This document shows, piece by piece, positions 1 to 4,974 of a stretch of DNA of 6,197 nucleotides. The DNA lies in NCBI GenBank assembly GCA_015068335.1, contig SVKT01000093.1, forward strand, positions 1-6,197, written 5' to 3'. The notes under the pieces were generated by a model. It saw only the letters and a list, made by a program, of their open reading frames with translations. It was not told where the DNA came from and did not search any database. Each line of letters starts with the position of its first letter. Position 1 is the stretch's first letter. A program made the translations under genes and the position numbers. The stretch is from Oscillospiraceae bacterium. Lineage in GTDB: Bacteria > Bacillota > Clostridia > Oscillospirales > Oscillospiraceae.

Positions 1-1208
1 TCCCCGAGGGCAAGTATACGCTGCGCGCCAAGATCGATCTGGCCAGCGGCAACTTCAATATGCGGGACCCGGTCATCTACCGCATCCGTTACATCGAGCA
101 TCACCGTCAGGGCACCAAGTGGTGCATCTTCCCCATGTACGACTTCGCACATCCCATTCAGGATGCGCTGGAGGGGATTACCCATTCTCTGTGCTCTCTG
201 GAGTATGAGGCACACCGCCCCCTCTATAACTGGGTCATCGAGAATACCGATGTGCCCAGCCGTCCCCGCCAGATCGAGTTTGCACGTCTTGGCATCAACT
301 ATACCGTTATGAGCAAGCGCAAACTCCGCCGTCTGGTGGAGGAGGGGCGCGTCTCCGGTTGGGACGATCCTCGTATGCCCACCCTGTGCGGCCTGCGCCG
401 CCGCGGCTATACCGCCAAATCCATTCGCAACTTCTGCGAGCGCATCGGCGTGTCCAAGGCCGACTCCACTGTGGATTACGGATTCTTGGAGCACTGCCTG
501 CGCGAGGATCTGAACGAGACTGCCGAGCGCGTTATGGGCGTTCTGCATCCCATCAAACTGACCATCACCAACTATCCCGAGGGGCAGAGCGAGACCGTAA
601 CCGTGGAGAACAACCCCGTGGATCCCGCCTCTGGCACCCGTGAGGTCACCTTCTCCCGCGATCTCTGGATCGAGGCAGACGACTTCCTGGAAGTCCCCGT
701 GCCCAAGTATAAGCGTCTGTTCCCCGGCGGTCCCGAGTGCCGCCTGAAAGGCGCCTATCTCATCACCTGCACCGGCTGCGTGAAGGATGAGAACGGCAAC
801 ATCACCGAAGTCCTGTGCGAGTACGATCCCGACAGCCGCGGCGGCGATCCCGCTGACGGCCGCAAGGTCAAGGGTGCCACCATCCATTGGGTGGATGCCG
901 CTACCGCCGTGGATGCGGAGGTTCGCCTGTACGACTATCTGTTCACCGACGCCGATCCCGACGGTGCGGACAAGGACTTTATCGACTGCCTGAACCCCGC
1001 TTCTCTGGAAACCCTCACCGGCTGCAAGGTGGAGGCCGGCCTCCGCAAGGAGGTGCAAGCCTACGAGCAGACGGAGAAGCAGGGCAAGACGGCTCCGTCC
1101 TTCCAGTTTATGCGTCTGGGCTATTTCTGCTTTGACAGCAAGGATTCCACCCCTGACCGTATGGTGTTCAACCGCAGCGTGTCCCTGAAAGACAGTTTCA
1201 AGAAATAA
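1..1208 (+). CDS. glnS: Glutaminyl-tRNA synthetase, 5'-truncated by the window edge
   Basis: This cytoplasmic class I aminoacyl-tRNA synthetase joins glutamine to tRNA-Gln using ATP. The reading frame is open from base 3 and gives about 401 residues ending at TAA 1206-1208. E. coli GlnRS has about 554 residues, so roughly the first 150, including the HIGH motif, lie upstream. Visible landmarks in order are the RDPVIYRI and KWCIFPMYDFAHPIQDALEG stretches of the catalytic core, the KMSKS-equivalent VMSKR at bases 306-320, the WDDPRMPT..GLRRRGY segment, and then the two C-terminal anticodon-binding beta-barrels, with PADGRKVKG and a GYFC.DS..S final strand. No YqeY-like extension follows. The ATG at base 60 is an internal methionine, not the start. 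Arginine codons are nearly all CGC/CGT, as expected for a well-expressed gene. Many Gram-positives lack GlnRS and use GatCAB transamidation, but some clostridia carry it. The family assignment is very secure. Confidence 0.97.
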   Translation, partial: PEGKYTLRAKIDLASGNFNMRDPVIYRIRYIEHHRQGTKWCIFPMYDFAHPIQDALEGITHSLCSLEYEAHRPLYNWVIENTDVPSRPRQIEFARLGINYTVMSKRKLRRLVEEGRVSGWDDPRMPTLCGLRRRGYTAKSIRNFCERIGVSKADSTVDYGFLEHCLREDLNETAERVMGVLHPIKLTITNYPEGQSETVTVENNPVDPASGTREVTFSRDLWIEADDFLEVPVPKYKRLFPGGPECRLKGAYLITCTGCVKDENGNITEVLCEYDPDSRGGDPADGRKVKGATIHWVDAATAVDAEVRLYDYLFTDADPDGADKDFIDCLNPASLETLTGCKVEAGLRKEVQAYEQTEKQGKTAPSFQFMRLGYFCFDSKDSTPDRMVFNRSVSLKDSFKK

Positions 1209-1213
1209 AAAGA

Positions 1214-1244
1214 AGAACGGCATCGTCTGATGCCGTTCTTTTTT
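1214..1244. terminator. Bidirectional intrinsic terminator between glnS and the thioesterase gene
   Basis: A perfect 11-bp stem, AGAACGGCATC at 1214-1224 pairing with 1229-1239, has a GTCT loop and a run of T to 1244. On the minus strand the same stem is followed by a T-rich stretch (the complement of 1201-1213). It lies 5 bases beyond the glnS stop codon and 5 bases beyond the stop of the convergent gene, so it probably ends both transcripts. Confidence 0.92.
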
Positions 1245-1249
1245 GCGCG

Positions 1250-1660
1250 TTACAGTTCGATCTTTTGATCCAAGCGACAGAATGTGAATGTTCCGCTGCC
1301 CAGCAGCGTACCGTTCTGGTCGGTGACACGGACATCGAACACACAGATGGTCTTTCCGCTTTTTATTTCCTGCGCTTCGGCGGAGATCCGGTCTCCCGGA
1401 TCGGCAGAACGGAAGAAATTGTAATTGGCGTTGACGGTGACCGCCATATAACCGCAGGTGGCCATAGCCGTTCCGGCAGCGTGATCCGCCAGCGTGAAAT
1501 AGACGCCTCCGTGGGCCCGGCCGATGGGGTTCAGATCCTCCTCGCCGATGGTTTTGCCAACACGGCTGTATCCGGGACGGATCTCCTCCACAGCGATCCC
1601 CATCTTTTCGGTAAAGCGACTGCAATTCTGGCGAAAGGCTTTCAGTTTTTCTAGATCCAT
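1250..1660 (-). CDS. PaaI-family hotdog-fold acyl-CoA thioesterase
   Basis: This 136-residue protein has the usual length for a single hotdog-domain thioesterase that hydrolyses acyl- or aryl-CoA thioesters in the cytoplasm. The family signature is visible: Asn44, Gly47, the HGG motif at 50-52 and LAD at 57-59 on the central helix, followed by an Ala/Gly-rich helix. Asp59 lies where PaaI-type enzymes place their catalytic acid. Later strands (residues 74-134) match the pattern of the fold, with N.NFFR..DPGD near 79-91 and the GSGTFTF strand close to the end. The start at 1660 is supported by AAAAAGGAGC at 1668-1677 and by a near-consensus promoter upstream. It is monocistronic, convergent with glnS and divergent from the lipoprotein gene. 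The substrate cannot be told from sequence; phenylacetyl-CoA genes are absent, so the name PaaI should not be read as a pathway assignment. Confidence 0.9.
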   Translation of the reverse strand: MDLEKLKAFRQNCSRFTEKMGIAVEEIRPGYSRVGKTIGEEDLNPIGRAHGGVYFTLADHAAGTAMATCGYMAVTVNANYNFFRSADPGDRISAEAQEIKSGKTICVFDVRVTDQNGTLLGSGTFTFCRLDQKIEL

Positions 1661-1689
1661 ACGGAACGCTCCTTTTTTGTAATGCTTCC

Positions 1690-1718
1690 ATTGTACGCTC
1701 TCCCGGTAAAAAGGTCAA
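1690..1718 (-). promoter_or_regulatory. Housekeeping (sigma-A type) promoter of the thioesterase gene
   Basis: Read on the minus strand, TTGACC (1713-1718) and TACAAT (1690-1695) are separated by exactly 17 bases, one mismatch each from TTGACA/TATAAT. The -10 element lies 29 bases upstream of the ATG, leaving a short leader with the Shine-Dalgarno sequence. This is a strong sequence match; no operator was recognised around it. Confidence 0.8.
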
Positions 1719-1747
1719 TTCCGTAGTCCGACCGCGCATTAAGATTC

Positions 1748-1775
1748 TTTTCAGGAACATTCTGTAAACTATAAC
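1748..1775 (+). promoter_or_regulatory. Possible promoter of the lipoprotein gene
   Basis: TATAAC at 1770-1775 is a reasonable -10 element. TTTTCA at 1748-1753, 16 bases upstream, is a weak -35 match. Transcription would begin about 20 bases before the start codon, just ahead of the AAAAGGAGG ribosome binding site at 1786-1794. The poor -35 suggests either a weak promoter or one needing an activator. Confidence 0.4.
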
Positions 1776-1802
1776 ATCATCTTTGAAAAGGAGGCAAAAC
1801 CT

Positions 1803-3509
1803 ATGAAGCGCTTATTTTCTGCGCTGCTGGCATTGACCCTTTTTGCCGCAGTGCTTTCAGGCTGCGGAGAACACAGCGGAGATGCCGGGATGGAAGATCC
1901 TTCGAAAACACCTTCCGGCGAAGAGGGGATCGAAGCGACCTCGGTCGACAAGGTCTGGAACGGCGCGGCCGTCATTGTGCTTTCGGACGCGCAGGTAACC
2001 GTTGACGGAACCGCCGCAGGTACCGATCCCGGCGAGGCCGTTTACACGGCCAACGACATCGTTTATTACGAGACGGGCAAAGATTTTACCTACGGGGAAG
2101 GAACGGAGAACGACACCCATACACAAGCAGAAGCCGACGAGCACACCGTGGTGCATATCACACAGCCCGGCACCTACGTTCTGGAAGGCGCTCTCTCTAC
2201 TGGACAGATCGCCGTTGACCTGGGCAAGGAGGCAACGGACGATCCCGATGCCGTAGTCACCCTGATTCTCAACGGTGTGGACATTACCTGCACGGTCGCG
2301 CCCGGCGTGATCTTCTACAATGTGTACGAATGCGGCAAAGCAGACGAGGAAACCGCGATCAAAGACGTGGACACTTCTGCCGCAGGGGCCAACGTCATCA
2401 TCGCCGACGGCAGTTGCAATATCGTCAGAGGCTCTTATGTCGCCCGCATCTATAAGCCAGAAAGCGTCGTGCTTTCTACGGACGGCAGGGAAGTGGAGGA
2501 TGCAAAGAAACTGCACAAATATGACGCTGCTTTCTATTCCAAAAAGACTATGAATGTGAACGGCGAGACCGAAAACAGCGGCAGACTCTACATTTACGCA
2601 GAAAACGAAGGTCTGGACAGTGAACTACACCTGACCATCAACGGCGGGCGCATTTATATCCAGTCCGGCAACGATGGCATCAATACCAACGAGGACTATG
2701 TTTCCGTTACTACGGTCAACGGCGGGCTGCTGGATATCGTTGTCACCGGAACCACCGGCGAGGGCGACGGCATCGACTCCAACGGCTGGCTTGTCATCAA
2801 CGGCGGCACGGTCAGGGCTGCGGCCTATGGCAACAGTATGGACTCCGGCATCGACTCCGATATGGGCATCCACATCAACGGCGGCACAGTGACGGCCACG
2901 GGCAATATGCTGGGTCGTCTGGAAGCCGGGGGGCAGAACTATGCTGTATTTCAGTTCGCGCAAAGGCAAACTGGCGGGGTGGAATATATACTGAAAAACG
3001 AAGCCGGCGAAACCGTGTGCAGTTGGACACCCGCCAATGATTTCTCCTGTCTGGTGTTCTCCGGCAGTAATCTGGCAGCCGGAAACTACACTCTGTGGTG
3101 CGGCGAGAGCCAGATGGTGGGGAGTACCGGTGGTTTCGGCGGTATGCAGATGCCCGGTTCTTTCCCCAGCGGCACACAGAAGCCTGGTGAGGGGGAATGG
3201 GAAGATTTTGATCTCTCCGACCTGCCCTGGACACCTGTGGACGGGCAGCGTCCGGAGCGTGGCGATGCACCGCCTGACGGGAAATTGCCTGAAAGAATGC
3301 AGCCTCCTCAATGGAATCAGGGCAATGCCGGCAATCTGCCCATCGATCCTTCCCAGATGTCGCCTCCTGACGACGCACAGGGCGGAGGACGCGGCCCCGG
3401 TATGGACGGCGGCTTTGGAACCCCGACCGACAACACAGAATTGAGCGAGATCTTCGTGATCCCGGTCGGCGGTGTTACGTTCGGCAACGTACAACTAAAA
3501 CCCGCATAA
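1803..3509 (+). CDS. Secreted beta-helix carbohydrate-binding lipoprotein (Cthe_2159 family)
   Basis: This is a 568-residue surface lipoprotein. Residues 1-21 form a lipoprotein signal peptide: KR, a hydrophobic stretch, then the lipobox LSGC with Cys21 as the predicted lipidated residue. Residues ~30-175 carry the N-terminal strands of the family (AVIVLSD..V.VDG, QPGTYVLEGAL, VTLILNGVDI). The segment from ~175 to 275 is more divergent and keeps the typical AFYSKK.MNVNG turn. Four beta-helix coils begin with (I/V)NGG at residues 279, 305, 332 and 358, a 26-27 residue period, with acidic turns DGINTN, DGIDSN and SGIDSD. Residues ~379-435 match the beta-sandwich-like strands that follow the helix in this family. 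Residues ~440-546 are low-complexity, rich in Pro, Gly and Asp, and a hydrophobic 22-residue end follows. The founding Clostridium thermocellum protein binds cellulose and polygalacturonate and coordinates calcium; ligand and calcium use here are inference. The start has AAAAGGAGG eight bases upstream. No CotH, VTC or DUF4956 partner gene is adjacent. Confidence 0.85.
   Translation: MKRLFSALLALTLFAAVLSGCGEHSGDAGMEDPSKTPSGEEGIEATSVDKVWNGAAVIVLSDAQVTVDGTAAGTDPGEAVYTANDIVYYETGKDFTYGEGTENDTHTQAEADEHTVVHITQPGTYVLEGALSTGQIAVDLGKEATDDPDAVVTLILNGVDITCTVAPGVIFYNVYECGKADEETAIKDVDTSAAGANVIIADGSCNIVRGSYVARIYKPESVVLSTDGREVEDAKKLHKYDAAFYSKKTMNVNGETENSGRLYIYAENEGLDSELHLTINGGRIYIQSGNDGINTNEDYVSVTTVNGGLLDIVVTGTTGEGDGIDSNGWLVINGGTVRAAAYGNSMDSGIDSDMGIHINGGTVTATGNMLGRLEAGGQNYAVFQFAQRQTGGVEYILKNEAGETVCSWTPANDFSCLVFSGSNLAAGNYTLWCGESQMVGSTGGFGGMQMPGSFPSGTQKPGEGEWEDFDLSDLPWTPVDGQRPERGDAPPDGKLPERMQPPQWNQGNAGNLPIDPSQMSPPDDAQGGGRGPGMDGGFGTPTDNTELSEIFVIPVGGVTFGNVQLKPA
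2637..2885 (+). repeat. Four 26-27-codon beta-helix coil repeats within the lipoprotein gene
   Basis: Near-identical aacggcgg cores occur at codons starting 2637, 2715, 2796 and 2874, each encoding (I/V)NGG. Spacing is 26, 27 and 26 codons, about one turn of a right-handed beta-helix. Between them lie Asp/Asn/Gly turns (DGIN/DGID) suited to metal binding. The repeat is diverged at the DNA level outside the NGG core, so it reflects protein structure rather than recent tandem duplication. Confidence 0.8.
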
Positions 3510-3514
3510 ACCGT

Positions 3515-3542
3515 AAAGGAGGCTCTTTTGAGCCTCCTTTTT
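3515..3542 (+). terminator. Intrinsic terminator after the lipoprotein gene
   Basis: A perfect 11-bp stem, AAAGGAGGCTC at 3515-3525 pairing with 3530-3540, has a TTTT loop and continues into T residues to 3542, six bases after the lipoprotein stop codon. It also lies directly downstream of the sigG stop on the minus strand. There the following bases are less T-rich, so termination of sigG transcripts at this hairpin is plausible but weaker. Confidence 0.88.
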
Positions 3543-3543
3543 G

Positions 3544-4314
3544 TCAGATATTCCGTTTGATGGTGTTGATGGCGCCTTTTTCCAGTCTGGAAACCTGGGC
3601 CTGGGAGATACCCACCTCGGCGGAGACCTCCATCTGCGTTTTTCCCTCGTAAAACCGCAGGGAGAGGATGCGCCGCTCCCGCTCGTCCAGCCGTTCCAGC
3701 GCGTCTTTCAGAGCGATGCGGTCTGTCCAGAGTTCATCGGTGTTTTTCCTGTCGCTGACCTGATCCATCACACAGATGGCATCCCCGCCGTCAGAGTACA
3801 CAGGTTCGTAAAGAGAAACGGGGTCTACGATGGCATCCATAGCAAAGACCACTTCCTCCCGTGGGATATCCAGTTCTTTGGCGATCTGCTCCAAAGACGG
3901 TTCCCGCTGCGTTTCGGCAAGAATGCGGTCCCGCACCTGCAAAACACGATACGCGGTATCCCGCATACTGCGGGACACGCGGATGGCGCTGTTGTCCCGG
4001 AGATAGCGCCGGATCTCGCCGATGATCATCGGCACACCATAGGTGGAAAACCGCACAGGCTGGTTGATGTCAAAGTTATCGATGGCCTTGATCAGCCCCA
4101 CACATCCCACCTGAAACAGGTCGTCCACCTGCTCTCCGCGGCCGGAAAACCGCTGGATCACAGAGAGCACCAGACGCAGATTTCCCTCGATCAACTGCGT
4201 TCTGGCGTCCTGATCGCCCTCCTTCGTTCGGCGCAGAAGTTCCATCGTTTCATCGTTTTTCAGCACCTTCAATTTTGTGGTATTTACCCCTGCGATCTCG
4301 ACTTTTCCAACCAT
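3544..4314 (-). CDS. sigG: RNA polymerase sporulation sigma factor SigG
   Basis: This is a 256-residue late forespore sigma factor of the sigma-70 family; B. subtilis SigG has 260. It directs RNA polymerase to forespore genes after engulfment. The N-terminal stretch KVEIAGVNTTKL (residues 4-15) is diagnostic of SigG rather than SigF. Region 2 follows with NLRLVLSVIQRF (45-56), the DDLFQVG.VGL core-binding helix (64-74) and RFSTYGVPMIIGEIRRYLRD (88-107) for -10 recognition and melting. Region 3 lies at ~110-195, and region 4 ends the protein with a helix-turn-helix containing GKTQMEVSAEVGISQAQVSR. The start at 4314 is chosen because family homology begins there and AGGAGGG sits nine bases upstream. 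The frame remains open to 4587, but that extension overlaps ylmC and has no homology to the family. Residue 43 is Glu where B. subtilis has Asn45. The gene is convergent with the lipoprotein gene and divergent from ylmC. Confidence 0.97.
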   Translation of the reverse strand: MVGKVEIAGVNTTKLKVLKNDETMELLRRTKEGDQDARTQLIEGNLRLVLSVIQRFSGRGEQVDDLFQVGCVGLIKAIDNFDINQPVRFSTYGVPMIIGEIRRYLRDNSAIRVSRSMRDTAYRVLQVRDRILAETQREPSLEQIAKELDIPREEVVFAMDAIVDPVSLYEPVYSDGGDAICVMDQVSDRKNTDELWTDRIALKDALERLDERERRILSLRFYEGKTQMEVSAEVGISQAQVSRLEKGAINTIKRNI

Positions 4315-4323
4315 AAAAAGCCG

Positions 4324-4330
4324 CCCTCCT
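4324..4330 (-). promoter_or_regulatory. Ribosome binding site fixing the sigG start
   Basis: Read on the minus strand this is AGGAGGG, nine bases before ATG 4314-4312. It supports the short 256-residue form over the longer open frame. Confidence 0.85.
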
Positions 4331-4351
4331 GCTTCCTCAGCCTTGTGAGAG

Positions 4352-4381
4352 AAGTATGGACGAAGGGGGATTTTCCTATAC
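4352..4381 (-). promoter_or_regulatory. Candidate sigma-G/sigma-F promoter of sigG
   Basis: On the minus strand GTATA (4377-4381) is followed after 18 bases by CATACTT (4352-4358). This fits the B. subtilis sigma-G pattern of GHATR, about 18 bases, CATnHTA, with only the last base off. Reading the same -35 with a 15-base spacer gives GTCCATACT, which matches four of five fixed positions of the sigma-F -10 pattern GGnnAnAnT. Transcription would start about 30 bases before the sigG ATG. This agrees with the known dual sigma-F and sigma-G control of sigG in B. subtilis; activity here is inferred. Confidence 0.65.
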
Positions 4382-4454
4382 CGGAACCTTTTGTCGCTTT
4401 CTGAAAGGGAAGTGGGGGTGATAGGACATCGCTGCCTTTGCATAGGCTTTTTGC

Positions 4455-4461
4455 GGGAGGG
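4455..4461 (+). promoter_or_regulatory. Ribosome binding site fixing the ylmC start
   Basis: GGGAGGG ends seven bases before ATG 4469. It supports this start over the in-frame GTG at 4466, which would be only four bases away, and over the far-upstream in-frame TTG at 4391. Confidence 0.75.
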
Positions 4462-4468
4462 ATGTGTG

Positions 4469-4753
4469 ATGCAGTGCAGGATCCGCGATTTACGCTGCAA
4501 GGAAGTCATCAATATCTGCGACGGCTGCCGCCTCGGCCTGGTTTCGGATGTGGATGTCCGGATCCCGGAAGGGCAGGTCGTGGCCATTGTCGTCAGCGGC
4601 CCCTGCCGGTTTTTCGGGCTGTTTGGCAGGGGGGAGGAGTACTACATTCCCTGGGAGTGCATCCAGCGCATCGGGGATGATATCATCCTCATCGACAAGC
4701 CGTTTCAGCGGCGGGAGCCGGTTTTGGAGCATAAACGGAGACGGAAATTCTAA
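4469..4753 (+). CDS. ylmC: YlmC/YmxH family PRC-barrel sporulation-linked protein
   Basis: This is a 94-residue small beta-barrel protein of the YlmC/YmxH family (PRC-barrel-like), which in Firmicutes sits near sigG. Its molecular role is not firmly established. Family hallmarks in order are RIRDLRCKEVINICDG.RLG (4-23), the V.DVDV...G.V.AI.V strands (25-43), GPCRFFGLFGR (44-54) and EYYIPWE.I..IGDDIILID (57-76). A basic tail rich in Arg and Lys ends the protein (81-94). It holds six cysteines (3, 10, 17, 20, 46, 64), including a CDGC pair. ATG 4469 is chosen for its GGGAGGG site and because homology begins immediately. It is divergent from sigG, and a strong terminator follows, so it appears monocistronic. 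No convincing promoter was found for it. The family is secure; the function is not. Confidence 0.9.
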   Translation: MQCRIRDLRCKEVINICDGCRLGLVSDVDVRIPEGQVVAIVVSGPCRFFGLFGRGEEYYIPWECIQRIGDDIILIDKPFQRREPVLEHKRRRKF

Positions 4754-4762
4754 ATCAGATAG

Positions 4763-4809
4763 AAATACGGAAAGACCTCCTGATTTTCAGGAGATTTTTC
4801 CGTATTTTT
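4763..4809 (+). terminator. Large intrinsic terminator after ylmC
   Basis: An outer 11-bp stem (AAATACGGAAA 4763-4773 with 4797-4807) encloses an inner hairpin (CTCCTG 4777-4782 with CAGGAG 4788-4793). It continues into T residues and is followed by a second T run at 4815-4820. It begins nine bases after the ylmC stop and isolates ylmC from the rpsB promoter. The A/T symmetry of the outer stem would also allow some function on the other strand. Confidence 0.9.
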
Positions 4810-4832
4810 GCTTATTTTTTAGGAAAAAATGC

Positions 4833-4862
4833 TTGCAATCCCGTTCGGTGTTGTGGTATTAT
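4833..4862 (+). promoter_or_regulatory. Promoter of the rpsB-tsf operon
   Basis: TTGCAA at 4833-4838 and TATTAT at 4857-4862 are spaced by 18 bases, a good housekeeping promoter. It lies just after the ylmC terminator and a short A-rich stretch (4823-4829) resembling a mild UP element. Transcription would begin near 4869, giving a leader of about 105 nt before rpsB. Confidence 0.75.
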
Positions 4863-4868
4863 ATTTCA

Positions 4869-4974
4869 GCATTCCGCACGGTGTGTCGACTTCCTGTCTG
4901 TGCCATACAGGTTGGCAGGGGGGATGAAGCCGCCGGAGGTAAAAACTAAATTTGATTTGGAGGAACACACAACA
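4869..4974 (+). promoter_or_regulatory. Structured 5' leader of rpsB, possible S2 autoregulatory element
   Basis: Two hairpins that cannot coexist are visible. One is CCTGT (4893-4897) with ACAGG (4907-4911); the other is TGCCA (4901-4905) with TGGCA (4913-4917). The second can be enlarged by CTTC (4890-4893) pairing with GAAG (4926-4929), across poorly paired bases. A GGAGGT at 4935-4940 resembles a ribosome binding site but has no well-placed start after it. Ribosomal protein genes often carry leaders bound by their own product; that this one binds S2 is inference. Confidence 0.45.
4959..4963 (+). promoter_or_regulatory. Ribosome binding site of rpsB
   Basis: GGAGG with an 11-base spacer to ATG 4975, slightly longer than at the other genes here. 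Together with family homology beginning at Met-Ala it favours 4975 over the in-frame ATG at 4924 and GTG at 4900. Confidence 0.8.

Noticed and set aside
1754..1780. ECF-type promoter (GGAAC) upstream of the lipoprotein
   Set aside because: There is no CGTC-like -10 at the proper distance.
1857..2516. Long open frame on the minus strand (219 codons) opposite the lipoprotein gene
   Set aside because: It has no ribosome binding site or recognisable domain, and its composition mirrors the well-supported plus-strand gene.
2625..3494. 289-codon open frame on the minus strand
   Set aside because: It is a shadow of the beta-helix repeats and Pro/Gly tail; the regular NGG rungs keep the antisense frame open. 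No family resemblance.
3541..4404. 287-codon open frame on the plus strand across sigG
   Set aside because: SigG on the opposite strand is unambiguous, and this frame starts inside the terminator without a ribosome binding site.
4421..4448. Sigma-E-like promoter for ylmC (ATA, 17 bases, CATAGGCT)
   Set aside because: The -10 differs from CATACAnT at two positions, and transcription would begin at the ribosome binding site itself, leaving almost no leader. Kept only as a possibility.
4315..4587. N-terminal extension of sigG to 4587
   Set aside because: The extra residues match no sigma factor region, cross the likely promoter and overlap ylmC. The AGGAGGG before 4314 fixes the start.
4893..4917. 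H-type pseudoknot in the rpsB leader
   Set aside because: The linker between the second strand of stem one and the second strand of stem two is one base, too short to span a 5-bp stem; alternative hairpins are more reasonable.
4900..4974. Earlier in-frame starts for rpsB (GTG 4900, ATG 4924, the latter preceded by a G run)
   Set aside because: S2 proteins begin at the Met-Ala of 4975, which has its own GGAGG. The G run is too close to ATG 4924 to act as a normal site.
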